This document shows, in pieces, positions 54,811 through 63,530 of a DNA stretch of 64,000 bases. The notes beneath the pieces were generated by a model that made no database searches, was not told the origin of the DNA, and was given only the letters and a program-made list of their open reading frames with translations. Position numbers and translations under genes: made by a program. Within the stretch, counting starts at the first letter, position 1. Each line of letters opens with the position of its first letter. Source of the DNA: Pseudomonas putida (lineage in GTDB: Bacteria > Pseudomonadota > Gammaproteobacteria > Pseudomonadales > Pseudomonadaceae); assembly GCA_041071465.1 (NCBI GenBank), contig CP163498.1, positions 4,668,001 through 4,732,000 on the forward strand, given 5' to 3'.

Positions 54811-57228
54811 TTACGGCAGCGCGTAAGAAATCACGTAGTCGCCACGGTCAGTCGACTGGCGGGCGCCGCCAGCAGTGATCACCACGTACTGCTTGCCGGT
54901 CTTCGGCGAAACGTAGGTCATCGGGCCGCCCTGGCTGCCCACTGGCAGGCGAGCTTTCCAGATTTCGTTACCGTTGCTGCTGTCATAGGCGCGCAGGTAG
55001 AAGTCCTGGGTGCCGGCAATGAACACCAGGCCGCCTTGGGTCGACAGGGTGCCGCCCAGGGTTGGCAGGCCGATCTTGATCGGCAGGTGCATGCGGATGC
55101 CGAGCGGGCCAGTGTCTTCAACGGTGCCCACGGGTACCTGCCAGGCCACCTGGCGGGTTTTCATGTCGATGGCGGTCAGGGTGCCGAACGGCGGCGCCTG
55201 GCATGGAATGCCCGCTACCGACAGGAAGCGGTTCTTGTTCACGGCATACGGCGTGCCCTTGAGTGGTACCGCGCCCATGCCGGTGTTCAGTGCCTCACCG
55301 CCAGAGGCCGCGCCACCTTTGTTCTGCGACGGGATCATCTGGATCCACAGGCCCAGACGCATGTCGTTGACGAAGATGAAACCATGCACCGGGTCGGTGG
55401 AAATGCTGCCCCAGTTCATGCCACCCAGCGAACCTGGGAAGCTCAGCGACAGGTCGGTGCCCGGCGCGGTGTACAGGCCGTCGTAGCGCATTTTCTTGAA
55501 GTCGATGCGGCACAGCAGCTGGTCATACGGGGTGGCACCCCACATGTCCGACTCGGTCAGGGTCTGTGCGCCGATCTGCGGCATGCCTACCGATTTGGGC
55601 TGGGTTGGGGAGTATGGCTCGTTCGGGATGTTGCTTGGCTTGACGGGTACTTCGTCGACCTGGGTCAACGGCTTACCGGTGGCGCGGTCGAGCACGTAGA
55701 TCTGCCCGGCCTTGGTGCCGATCACTACCGCAGGTACCGACTGGCCGTCATCCTTGGTGAAGTCGATCAGGCTTGGCTGCATCGGCAGGTCGAAGTCCCA
55801 GAGGTCGTTGTGCACGGTCTGGTATACCCACTTCTGGTTGCCGGTAGTGGCGTCCAGGGCCAGCACCGAAGCGCCGTAGGTGTGGTCCAGCTTGTTGCGC
55901 TCAACACCGTAGATGTCGGTGGACGACGAGCCCATCGGCAGGAACACGGTGTTCATCGCCGGGTCGTAGGACATCGGTGCCCAGCTGTTCGGCGTGCTGC
56001 GCACATAGGTGCTGTCGCCTTGCGGTGCCTGGCGATCTTCCGGGTTGCCCGGGTCGAAGGCCCAGCGCATTTCACCGGTGATCACGTCGAAGCCACGGAT
56101 CACGCCACCTGGCATGTCGGTCTGGACGTTGTCGGCAACGCGGCCGCCAACCACCACGGTGGTACCGGCCATCAGCGGTGCCGAGGAGAGCTGGTAGTAG
56201 GAGTCCGGGACATTGCCCAGGCCGGCCATCAGGTTGACCTGGCCATTGTTGCCAAAGCCCTGGCAGAACTCGCCGGTGTCGGCGTCGACGGCAATCAGGC
56301 GGCCATCGATGGTGTTGGTCAGCAGGCGACGCTGGCAGTTGGCACCCGCCGCTACGCTACCGCCGGTAATCGGCGAGCTGTTCGGCTGGGTCGGCTGAGC
56401 GATGGCGGCAGTGGCGTCGAAGTAGGCCATGCCACGGCAACGCTGCCAGACCTTGGACTGGGCGTTGATTGCGTTTTTCCACAGTTCTTTGCCGGTGTCG
56501 GCATCGAGGGCGATCAGGTTGTTGTGCGGGGTGCAGATGAACACCTTGTTGCCGATCTGCAGCGGTGTCAGCTGGTCTTCGGCACCGTTGCCGTCACTGA
56601 TGGCGACGTCACCGGTGTGGTAGGTCCAGGCCACTTTCAGCTTGTTGACGTTGTCCCGGTTGATCTGGTCCAGCGCGGCGAAGCGGCTGCCACCTTCGGT
56701 GTTGCCGTAGTGGGCCCAGTCTTTCTGTTCCTTGCCGGCTTCGACCGGGGTCATGCCTGGGCCTTTGCCGGTGGGGGCGACGCTTGGGTGGGCAACGAAC
56801 ATGTTGCCGGCAGCGATCACCAACACCACCGCCATTACCCCGGCGATACCGTAGGCACCGCGACCGGCGCTGGCGCCATTGGTACGCACCAGCAGCGGGT
56901 AGACCAGTGCCACCACCATGCCGATTGCGCCGAACATGAACAGGCGCGAGAACAACGGCCAGAACACCAGGCCGACATCGCTCAGTGCCCAGATCACGGT
57001 GCCGATCAGGAACGCGGCATACAGCCAGGCGCCAGCCAGCTTGCGGCGAGCAATGAGTACACCGGCGATGGCCATGGCCAGGCCGCCGATCAGGAAGTAC
57101 CAGGAGCCGCCCAGGCCGGCGAGCTTGACGCCGCCGGCAGCCAGGAGGAGGCCGAGCAGGGCGATGATTACGCCCAGGCCGATCAGAATGATGTTTGGGG
57201 CGCCAGAGGCGCGCGGTGTTTCTTTCAT
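54811..57228 (-). CDS. quiA: Membrane-bound PQQ-dependent quinate/shikimate dehydrogenase
   Basis: An 805-residue quinoprotein with five N-terminal membrane helices (about residues 10-130), followed by an eight-bladed PQQ propeller in the periplasm. Typical features are GKEQKDWAHYGNTEGGSRFAALDQINRDNVNKLKVAWTYHTGD, VYQTVHNDLWDFDLPMQPSLIDF, GVERNKLDHTYGASVLALDATTG and MPGGVIRGFDVITGEMRWAFDPGNPE. Electrons go to ubiquinone. The membrane glucose dehydrogenase Gcd is a close paralogue with the same layout. QuiA is preferred because the gene neighbourhood (OprB-like porin plus ArgE-like deacylase) resembles the P. putida quinate dehydrogenase locus as I recall it. Quinate would give 3-dehydroquinate for protocatechuate breakdown. 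Family certain; substrate moderate. Confidence 0.85.
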   Translation of the reverse strand: MKETPRASGAPNIILIGLGVIIALLGLLLAAGGVKLAGLGGSWYFLIGGLAMAIAGVLIARRKLAGAWLYAAFLIGTVIWALSDVGLVFWPLFSRLFMFGAIGMVVALVYPLLVRTNGASAGRGAYGIAGVMAVVLVIAAGNMFVAHPSVAPTGKGPGMTPVEAGKEQKDWAHYGNTEGGSRFAALDQINRDNVNKLKVAWTYHTGDVAISDGNGAEDQLTPLQIGNKVFICTPHNNLIALDADTGKELWKNAINAQSKVWQRCRGMAYFDATAAIAQPTQPNSSPITGGSVAAGANCQRRLLTNTIDGRLIAVDADTGEFCQGFGNNGQVNLMAGLGNVPDSYYQLSSAPLMAGTTVVVGGRVADNVQTDMPGGVIRGFDVITGEMRWAFDPGNPEDRQAPQGDSTYVRSTPNSWAPMSYDPAMNTVFLPMGSSSTDIYGVERNKLDHTYGASVLALDATTGNQKWVYQTVHNDLWDFDLPMQPSLIDFTKDDGQSVPAVVIGTKAGQIYVLDRATGKPLTQVDEVPVKPSNIPNEPYSPTQPKSVGMPQIGAQTLTESDMWGATPYDQLLCRIDFKKMRYDGLYTAPGTDLSLSFPGSLGGMNWGSISTDPVHGFIFVNDMRLGLWIQMIPSQNKGGAASGGEALNTGMGAVPLKGTPYAVNKNRFLSVAGIPCQAPPFGTLTAIDMKTRQVAWQVPVGTVEDTGPLGIRMHLPIKIGLPTLGGTLSTQGGLVFIAGTQDFYLRAYDSSNGNEIWKARLPVGSQGGPMTYVSPKTGKQYVVITAGGARQSTDRGDYVISYALP

Positions 57229-57273
57229 GCCAGGGATCTCAGCAGGTGGAATGCGCGCAGTCTAAGCCCTTAG

Positions 57274-57289
57274 CTTGCTAATTAACAAG
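57274..57289 (-). promoter_or_regulatory. Palindrome upstream of quinate dehydrogenase gene
   Basis: CTTGCTAATTAACAAG reads almost the same on both strands (one mismatched pair in sixteen bases). It lies about 46 bases before the start, at the promoter, in a short AT-rich stretch. The TTG-N8-CAA layout fits MarR- or IclR-like operators. The protein is unknown. Confidence 0.5.
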
Positions 57290-57460
57290 TTGGTACATAA
57301 TTTTCTGAGGCTGATTGTCGCAGGGCTGAACGTGTGAAGGTGTCGCTAAAAGTCTAGATCAGGTGCTGAAAAAAGCATTAAACGGGGAGTTTCTGCCGTT
57401 TTTGCAACCGGCATTCATACTTTCGTCGAGTGTGTTGCGCGCCCACGTTCAGCCTCAGCT

Positions 57461-57811
57461 TCAGGCTGGCCACGGGGAACTACTGCCATAGAACACCGCC
57501 AACCAGATGGTGGCCGTGCCGGGTGCGGTCCATTCCACGCGGTGGCGGTAGTGCGGCGGAATATCCAGGCAATCGCCCGGCGCCAACAGGCGGGTGTGGT
57601 GCTCGTGCTCGAAGCGCAGCCCCGCAGCTCCACTGAGCAGCACGATCCACTCGCCTTCGGCCTGGACGTACCAGAAACCGGGCGGGCTGGCCTGGCCGCT
57701 GGAGACGATACGCTCCACGCGCACCCCTGGGCGGCTGAGCAGTTCGTCGACATGTTCGGCACTGGCGGGGTCGCAGGGCGGCAGGGCGGCCAGCAGGTTG
57801 TTCGGTATCAT
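57461..57811 (-). CDS. Cupin domain protein
   Basis: A 116-residue single-domain cupin from MIPNNLLAALPP. The two cupin motifs are visible: HEHHTRLLAPGDCLDIPPHYRHRVEWT (metal histidines and glutamate replaced partly by HEHH) and the preceding GEWIVLLSGAAGLRFE strand. The conserved first half PGVRVERIVSSGQASPPGFWYVQAEGEW is typical of small cupins of uncertain function in Pseudomonas. Divergent from the LysR gene over 116 bases. Possibly a sugar- or acid-sensing protein or a small isomerase. Confidence 0.85.
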   Translation of the reverse strand: MIPNNLLAALPPCDPASAEHVDELLSRPGVRVERIVSSGQASPPGFWYVQAEGEWIVLLSGAAGLRFEHEHHTRLLAPGDCLDIPPHYRHRVEWTAPGTATIWLAVFYGSSSPWPA

Positions 57812-57927
57812 GGAAAGCCTCGCTGTGAAGGTGTGATGCCACTATGGACGCAAATGCCATGCAGCGCGCTTCTTGACCCGCCCGGCCGTTTGTAAGAACT
57901 TTCCGAGTTTTGGAAGGTGGCCAGCAA

Positions 57928-58833
57928 ATGGACAAACTCCTGGCAATGAAGATGTTCGTGGCCACCGTCGATGCCCAGGGCTTTTCTGCGGCCGCGCGCA
58001 GGCTAGGGCTGGCGACATCGTCGGTGACGCGCCTGGTCGATGCCCTGGAAACGGCGCTGGGCGCCACCTTGCTCAACCGTTCCACGCGTCAGGTGAGCTT
58101 GACTGAGGCCGGTGCCCGTTACTACGAGCGCGCACGGGGTATTTTCGAGGCGCTGGACGAGGCTGATGCCAGTGTTGCCGATCGCGGCGAAGAGCCAGTC
58201 GGCGTATTGCGACTGTGCTTGCCAGTGGAGTTCGGCAGGCGGGTCATCGCCCCGCACCTGGGGCCGTTCCTGGCAAGGCACCCGGCACTGGAGCTGGACA
58301 TCGACCTCAGCGACCGCCTGGATGACCTTCTGGACGGGCGCTACGATCTGTCGGTTCGCCTGGGCGACCCATCGCCCAATGACGAGCTGGTGTGCCGCCA
58401 GCTCGGTCGCTTCCAGCGTTGGTTGGTGGCCAGCCCGGCTTACCTGGCGGGGCGTGAGCCGCTGCAGCACCCCCGGCAATTGCTGGAGCACGCCTGCCTG
58501 CGCTTTCGCTACGGGCAGAAAGCGCGGCCCTGGCGCCTGGCCTGCGGCCAGGAGAGCCTGGAGCTGGACGTAAGCGGGCCGCTGCGCAGCGCCAACGCCG
58601 ACATGCTGCGTGAAACGGCATTGGCAGGCAGTGGCATCGCTCTGCTGGCCGACTGGCTGGTACGCGCAGATGTGCTGGCCGGGCGCCTGCAGCGGGTATT
58701 CCCCGACTGGCAGGCCAGCCCTGGCACGGCCAACAACAGCATCAATGCCCTGTACCTGCCCAACCACCGGGGTTCGCGGCGGGTGAACGCGTTCATCGAC
58801 TTTTGCGAAAATTTACTGAAAAACGACGGGTAG
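57928..58833 (+). CDS. LysR-family transcriptional regulator
   Basis: A 301-residue regulator. The start MDKLLAMKMF has GGAAGG ten bases upstream. The helix-turn-helix FVATVDAQGFSAAARRLGLATSSVTRLVDALETALGATLLNRSTRQ is followed by an effector domain (GVLRLCLPVEFGRRVIAPHLGPFLARHPALELDIDLSDRLDDLL) of the type that controls small efflux or oxidoreductase genes. It precedes an MFS gene on the same strand by about 100 bases and is divergent from the cupin gene, so either may be its target. Confidence 0.93.
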   Translation: MDKLLAMKMFVATVDAQGFSAAARRLGLATSSVTRLVDALETALGATLLNRSTRQVSLTEAGARYYERARGIFEALDEADASVADRGEEPVGVLRLCLPVEFGRRVIAPHLGPFLARHPALELDIDLSDRLDDLLDGRYDLSVRLGDPSPNDELVCRQLGRFQRWLVASPAYLAGREPLQHPRQLLEHACLRFRYGQKARPWRLACGQESLELDVSGPLRSANADMLRETALAGSGIALLADWLVRADVLAGRLQRVFPDWQASPGTANNSINALYLPNHRGSRRVNAFIDFCENLLKNDG

Positions 58834-58935
58834 TGTTGCGCAGAGCGCAAAGCCGCGTTGCGCCAAGACCGGATTCTCGGCGAAAGCGCGCATGGGTAAG
58901 GTAGCCAGCATATACCCCTAGTCGAGGAACCTCGC

Positions 58936-60135
58936 ATGAATCCCTCCCTTGCGGCAGCGCAACCGGCAGCTGCCAGCCTGAGCCGGGCCCTGGTCGTGCT
59001 ACTGGCATTCTGCTGCGGCGCGATCGTCGCCAACATCTACTATGCCCAGCCCATCGTCGGGCTGATTGCCCCAGACTTGGGGCTATCCACCGAGCATGCC
59101 AGCCTGATCGTTTCCCTTACCCAACTGGGTTATGCCCTGGGCCTGTTGTTGCTGGTGCCGCTTGCCGACCTGCTGGAAAACCGCCGCCTGATGGTGGCTA
59201 CCGCTGTCCTGGCCTGTTTCAGTCTGCTGCTGGCGGGCACCAGCAGCAGTGGTCAGGGGCAGTTGTTCCTGGGTTACGCACTGCTGATCGGTTTCAGTTC
59301 TGTGTCGGTGCAGATGCTTATCCCGCTGGCGGCGCACCTGGCGCCGGAACAGCAGCGTGGCCGGGTGGTGGGGAATATCATGGGCGGCCTGCTGCTGGGT
59401 ATCCTGCTGGCGCGCCCGGTTTCGAGCCTGGTGGCTGACCACTTTGGCTGGCGCGCGGTGTTCATTGGCGCCGCCGGAGTCATGCTGGCGATCATCCTGT
59501 TGCTGGCGCTGACCCTGCCGCAGCGTCGTCCCGAGCACAAGGCCAGCTATGCCGGGCTCATGCTGTCGCTGCTCACTCTGCTGCGCCGTTATCCACTGCT
59601 GCGCCAGCGTTCGTTGTACCAGGCGTTGATGTTCGCAGCGTTCAGCCTGTTCTGGACGGCCGTGCCGATGGCCCTGGCCAGTGAACACGGCCTGTCGCAG
59701 AGCCAGATCGCCGTGTTCGCCCTGGTCGGTGCAGTGGGCGCCATCGCTGCACCCATGGCCGGGCGCCTGGCGGATGCCGGGCATGCCCGCGCCGGCTCGC
59801 TGTTGGCGCTGATGCTGGCGCCGGTGGCCTTGCTGCTGGGGCTAACAAGCCCGGGTTACAGCGTGATCGGCCTGGGCCTTACCGGCGTGCTGCTGGACTT
59901 TGCGGTGCAGATGAACATGGTCATTGGCCAGCGCGAAGTGTACGCACTGGACCCGGCCAGCCGCGGGCGGCTGAACGCGGTGTACATGACCAGCATCTTC
60001 CTTGGCGGGGCGCTGGGGTCGGCGGTGGCCAGCGCGTTGTTCAGCCAGTTTGGCTGGCAGGGGGTGGCGCTGGTGGGGGCAGGCTTGCCGGGTGTTGCGT
60101 TGCTGGTCTTCCTGCTGAAGGCCCGGCGCGCCTGA
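58936..60135 (+). CDS. MFS transporter, YgaY/drug-efflux type
   Basis: A 399-residue major facilitator with twelve helices. The N-terminal FCCGAIVANIYYAQPIVGLIAPDLGLS and the loop LADLLENRRLM are typical of the YgaY group of putative exporters. The family's R-E-V motif region MNMVIGQREVYALDPASRGRLNAVYMTSIFLGGALGSA is intact. Likely an exporter of small organic compounds; substrate unknown. It may be controlled by the LysR gene before it. It ends twelve bases from the convergent LysE gene. Confidence 0.87.
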   Translation: MNPSLAAAQPAAASLSRALVVLLAFCCGAIVANIYYAQPIVGLIAPDLGLSTEHASLIVSLTQLGYALGLLLLVPLADLLENRRLMVATAVLACFSLLLAGTSSSGQGQLFLGYALLIGFSSVSVQMLIPLAAHLAPEQQRGRVVGNIMGGLLLGILLARPVSSLVADHFGWRAVFIGAAGVMLAIILLLALTLPQRRPEHKASYAGLMLSLLTLLRRYPLLRQRSLYQALMFAAFSLFWTAVPMALASEHGLSQSQIAVFALVGAVGAIAAPMAGRLADAGHARAGSLLALMLAPVALLLGLTSPGYSVIGLGLTGVLLDFAVQMNMVIGQREVYALDPASRGRLNAVYMTSIFLGGALGSAVASALFSQFGWQGVALVGAGLPGVALLVFLLKARRA

Positions 60136-60147
60136 ACAGGGAGCGTG

Positions 60148-60759
60148 CTATCGGCCAAGCGGCAGCGCCACGCCAATCAAGGCGAACAGGCTGCCGCAGC
60201 AGCGATTGAAACCCTTGCCGCCCTTGGCCAGCCAAGGGCGAATGCGAAATGCCAGGCGCGCCAGCAGGTACTCGACCAGGAACTCGACGCTGGCGAAGGT
60301 CGCCGCCATTACCACGAACTGCAGCACCAGCCCACGCTGTGGGTCGATGAATTGTGGCAGGAAGGCACCATAGAACAGCAGCACCTTGGGGTTGGCCATG
60401 GCCGACAGCAGGCCTTGGCGGAACAACCCGGCATTGCCGAGCCGCGCGCTGCGCTCGGTCAGCTCCAATTGCAGGCCGGGGCTGCGCCACAGCTGGATAC
60501 CCAGCCAGATCAGATAGGCGCCACCCACCCACTTCAAAACGCCCAATACCGAAGCCGAGGTTTGTAGCAGCGCGCTGAGGCCGAACATGGCCAGGGCGAT
60601 CAAGGCGCTGAAGCCAAACACCCCGCCCACGATGGTGAACAACGTTCGCCGCGCGCCATACAGGGCGCCATGTGTCAGCGCCAACAGGCTGTTGGGCCCT
60701 GGGGTCAGCGACAGGCCGATGCTGGCCAGCAGGTAGATGAGCCATGTGTCGAGGGCCAT
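60148..60759 (-). CDS. LysE/RhtB family amino-acid exporter
   Basis: A 203-residue membrane protein with six helices. The signature SLTPGPNSLLALTHGALYGARRTLFTIVGGVFGF and the loop KWVGGAYLIWLGIQLWRS, then GLLSAMANPKVLLFYGAFLPQFIDPQRG, place it in the RhtB branch. It exports amino acids such as homoserine, threonine or leucine-type compounds. Single gene, divergent from the GlxA-type regulator over 78 bases, which may control it. Confidence 0.92.
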   Translation of the reverse strand: MALDTWLIYLLASIGLSLTPGPNSLLALTHGALYGARRTLFTIVGGVFGFSALIALAMFGLSALLQTSASVLGVLKWVGGAYLIWLGIQLWRSPGLQLELTERSARLGNAGLFRQGLLSAMANPKVLLFYGAFLPQFIDPQRGLVLQFVVMAATFASVEFLVEYLLARLAFRIRPWLAKGGKGFNRCCGSLFALIGVALPLGR

Positions 60760-60837
60760 GTTGGAAATGCCTGGTGATGTGGGGATGCCAGTCTAGGGCC
60801 TGATGATCCGGCTGATAGAGTATGATCTAGACATTTA

Positions 60838-61860
60838 ATGGTCGTTTATGGACTCGCTGACATGCAGCCCGACATCCGCCTGCTGATCCTGCCGTTACCG
60901 GATTTTGCCCTGCTGCCGTTTGGCGCCTTTCTCGACAAATTGCGCTTCAGCGCCGACGACGAGGACTACAGCCAGCAGCGCTATTGCAGCTGGACCGTGG
61001 CCGGGCTCAGCCTTGACCCGGTGCAATCAAGCAGTGGTGCGGTGCTGCAGGTCGAGGCGATTGCCAGCCAGCTCGACCTGAGCAGTTTCGACTACCTGGT
61101 GGTGTTCGGCGGTCGCAATGCCATGGCCACTGCCGCGCTGGCGCCACGCTATCAGGCGCTGCTGCACCAGGCCGGCAAGGCCGGTGTGAAGCTGGTAGGG
61201 GTCGATAATGGCGCCTTCCTGCTGGCCGCCTGCGGACTGCTGCAGGGGCATGAGGTGGTGGTGCACTGGCGTCACGAAGCCGAGTTTCGTGCTGCCTTCC
61301 CGCAGCTGCGATTGCTGCGTGAGCAGTTGTACTGCATCGATGGCAATCGCATCACGTGTGCCGGCGGCACCGCCGCCATCGACCTGGCTGTTGCGCTGCT
61401 CTCACACGCTTGCGGGCGTACCCGCGCGCTCAAGGGGCTGGCCGATATGCTGGTGGACGAAACCCGCGACAGCCGTCATGCCTTGCGTTCGCTGGAGCTG
61501 GGCGCCGGGCAGGGGCGGCAGGTGCAGCGGGCACAGGCGCTGATGCGCCATCACCTGGGCTCGCCGTTGGCAGTGGAGCAACTGGCCAAGGAACTGGGCA
61601 TCAGCCGGCGCCAGCTGGACCGCCAGTTTCAGGCCAGCCACGGCATGAGCGCCAAGGCCTGGTGGCTGGAAATGCGTTTGCAGCAGGCGCGCTGGCGTTT
61701 GCTCAACTCCAGTCATAGCCTGGCGCAGATTGCCGATGAAGTGGGCCTGGGCGATGCCAGCTACCTGGGCAAGTGCGTGCGCCGTCGGTTTGGCTGTACG
61801 GCCTTGGCCTTGCGAGCAGGCAGCGCTTACTGCGGTGTGCCGAACAAGCCTGTCCAGTAG
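60838..61860 (+). CDS. GlxA-type AraC-family transcriptional regulator
   Basis: A 340-residue protein from ATG 60838; ATG 60862 (MQPDIRLL) is an alternative closer to the family start. The N-terminal two-thirds is a DJ-1/PfpI-like domain (IRLLILPLPDFALLPFGAFLDKLRFSAD, VVFGGRNAMATA, GVDNGAFLLAACGLLQGHEVVVHW). The C-terminal third is AraC DNA-binding (LAVEQLAKELGISRRQLDRQFQASHGMSAKAWWLEMRLQQARWRLLNS, LAQIADEVGLGDASYLGKCVRRRFG). Regulators of this group answer to amino acids, betaines and similar amines. The nearby LysE exporter is divergent. The 3' end overlaps the convergent CAP gene by 34 bases. Confidence 0.92.
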   Translation: MVVYGLADMQPDIRLLILPLPDFALLPFGAFLDKLRFSADDEDYSQQRYCSWTVAGLSLDPVQSSSGAVLQVEAIASQLDLSSFDYLVVFGGRNAMATAALAPRYQALLHQAGKAGVKLVGVDNGAFLLAACGLLQGHEVVVHWRHEAEFRAAFPQLRLLREQLYCIDGNRITCAGGTAAIDLAVALLSHACGRTRALKGLADMLVDETRDSRHALRSLELGAGQGRQVQRAQALMRHHLGSPLAVEQLAKELGISRRQLDRQFQASHGMSAKAWWLEMRLQQARWRLLNSSHSLAQIADEVGLGDASYLGKCVRRRFGCTALALRAGSAYCGVPNKPVQ

Positions 61861-62678
61861 ATCCCGGCATCGCTCTTCGGGTCTACCGCATAGGCAGCCC
61901 CCAGTTCACGGAAGTCTGGGTTCATCAGCGTGGCGCAGTGCCCTGGGCTATCCAGCCAGCCGTCGACCACTTTGTGCGCAGTATCACGCCCGGCGGCAAT
62001 GTTCTCGCCGATTTGCTGATACAAGTACCCGGCCAGTTCCGCCCGGTCACCGGGTGTGCGGCCATCCTTGTCGATGTGGTCGAAGAAGTTCTGGTTGGCC
62101 ATGGACCGCGTGTGGTTGGCAGCCACCCCGGCCAGTACTGTGCTCCAGCTCAGTGGCGGGGCGGCGGCAAAGGGTTGGCCACCGCATTGGCGTGGCACCT
62201 TGCGCGCAGCGTTGATCTCCTGCAGCACTTTCTGCCCCTCGGCTTGCCAGTCACCCAGGCGGCCGCTGAGCAACGGCCGGGCCAGCACGATGCGCCAGTC
62301 GCGGCCCTCCTGGCTGACGCCGATATCGACGAATTGCGGGTCGAGCACTACCTGGCAGAAGCTTTCCTCGATGGCATGCATGGCGGCGCGCGCATCGCGC
62401 GGGCCCGACAGGCTGATGGCCTGGACGTTGACCATGGGGTAGGCCGCGCGGGTCATGGCCTGTTGCAAGTCGCGGGTGCCTTCTGGCGACAGCGCAAGGC
62501 GAGTGTCGCTATTGAGCGGCGGCAGCTCCAGCGACGCCTCGCCACCGCAGGGCTGGGCCTTGCTGCGGTACACATTGATCGAATCGATCAGTTGCGCCTC
62601 TTCGCCGGTGACAGCCAGTACCCCGGTCGAAACGACCAGGCCCAGCGACAAGGCGGCAACGGATGACAGGACGCGCAT
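61827..62678 (-). CDS. CAP-domain (SCP/PR1-like) secreted protein
   Basis: A 283-residue secreted protein. The start MRVLSSVAAL has AGGGAGA upstream, and the signal peptide is about 1-22 (LGLVVSTGVLA). The C-terminal CAP domain is at about residues 145-280 (VLQEINAARKVPRQCGG, WSTVLAGVAANHTRSMANQNFFDHIDKDGRTPGDRAELAGYLYQQIGENIAAG, VVDGWLDSPGHCATLMNPDFRELGAAYA), with the usual His/Glu set. The N-terminal 120 residues carry no known domain. The role in bacteria is open; CAP proteins may bind lipids or act on the envelope. The stop region overlaps the end of the GlxA-type gene. Confidence 0.88.
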   Translation of the reverse strand: MRVLSSVAALSLGLVVSTGVLAVTGEEAQLIDSINVYRSKAQPCGGEASLELPPLNSDTRLALSPEGTRDLQQAMTRAAYPMVNVQAISLSGPRDARAAMHAIEESFCQVVLDPQFVDIGVSQEGRDWRIVLARPLLSGRLGDWQAEGQKVLQEINAARKVPRQCGGQPFAAAPPLSWSTVLAGVAANHTRSMANQNFFDHIDKDGRTPGDRAELAGYLYQQIGENIAAGRDTAHKVVDGWLDSPGHCATLMNPDFRELGAAYAVDPKSDAGIYWTGLFGTPQ

Positions 62679-62884
62679 GTGGATCTCCCTATGACTGGCA
62701 GCGTCGTGGTATGCGCTGCTCATCCTACACAAGCCGGGGGCTTTTGGCCCTAGCTCGTGCAAAGCAATGAAAGCGCCGGCAATCGTTGCTGGCGGCAAAA
62801 GAGGGAGTAGACCACTGGCCTGCGGAAAAGTGCGATGAATTGCTAATCATTCTTATCGAGCCCGCACGGTCCGCCGCGTTCGCA

Positions 62885-63496
62885 TCAACGCGCCAACGCC
62901 TGGTTCGGCTTGTAGAACAGGAAGTGGGTAGTCTGCGCTGTCTTGCGATACGCCTTGGCCCAATCGGGGTGCACGGTGCGGTCGTGGAAGTACAGCGCGC
63001 CGCCGGTGGGGTCCTTCAACTGCTGGTTCAGTGCCTTGCGTGCGATTTCTTTGGCGACATCGTAGCGCTGGGCTTCCTCGACCTGATCCGAGCGCCCGTC
63101 GCACCACCAGGAAAACTGGCAGGCCTTGCTTTCCACGCCCTGCTTGACCACCCCGCAGATGGTGTCCGGGAAGCCATCGTGGCCCAGGCGGTTGAGCACC
63201 ACGCTGGCCACGGCGGTCATGTCCTCGGCATCGGCGCCTTTGGCTTCCCAGTAGATGGTGCGGGCCAGGCAGGTAATGCTGTCATCCAACGGCGCCTTGC
63301 CAACCGGGTCGACCGCCTGCGCTTCGCCTGGGGTCAGTTTTTCAGCTTTTTTGGGGGGAGGGGCATCTTCCACCACCTTTTCTTCAAGCACTTCGGCCTT
63401 GTCCTCGGCGACGGCGGCCTTGGCCGGGTCGGCCGCATTCAAGGGGCCAGCGAGCAGTGCCGAGGTGAGGCCGAGCAGCATCCAGTAACGGCGCAT
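62885..63496 (-). CDS. Cell-wall hydrolase of the SleB (Hydrolase_2) family
   Basis: A 203-residue protein from MRRYWMLLGL with a signal peptide to about residue 21 (SALLAGPLNA). An acidic and proline-rich linker covers about residues 25-65 (EDKAEVLEEKVVEDAPPPKKAEK). The SleB-type domain then follows (TCLARTIYWEAKGADAEDMTAVASVVLNRLGHDGFPDTICGVVKQG, with the catalytic glutamate in YWEAKG, and CQFSWWCDGRSD, YFHDRTVHPDWAK). It should cleave peptidoglycan in the periplasm. Frequently called cell wall hydrolase in Pseudomonas. Single gene between the CAP protein and an AEC transporter, all on the minus strand. Confidence 0.9.
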   Translation of the reverse strand: MRRYWMLLGLTSALLAGPLNAADPAKAAVAEDKAEVLEEKVVEDAPPPKKAEKLTPGEAQAVDPVGKAPLDDSITCLARTIYWEAKGADAEDMTAVASVVLNRLGHDGFPDTICGVVKQGVESKACQFSWWCDGRSDQVEEAQRYDVAKEIARKALNQQLKDPTGGALYFHDRTVHPDWAKAYRKTAQTTHFLFYKPNQALAR

Positions 63497-63530
63497 GGGC
63501 AAGCTTCCGAAGGGTGGAGTGAGTCTCAGT

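Noticed and set aside
55036..57273. 745-codon open frame antisense to the quinate dehydrogenase gene
   Set aside because: Same reason: it is a shadow of a GC-rich gene with third-position GC bias, and the real gene on the other strand is fully conserved.
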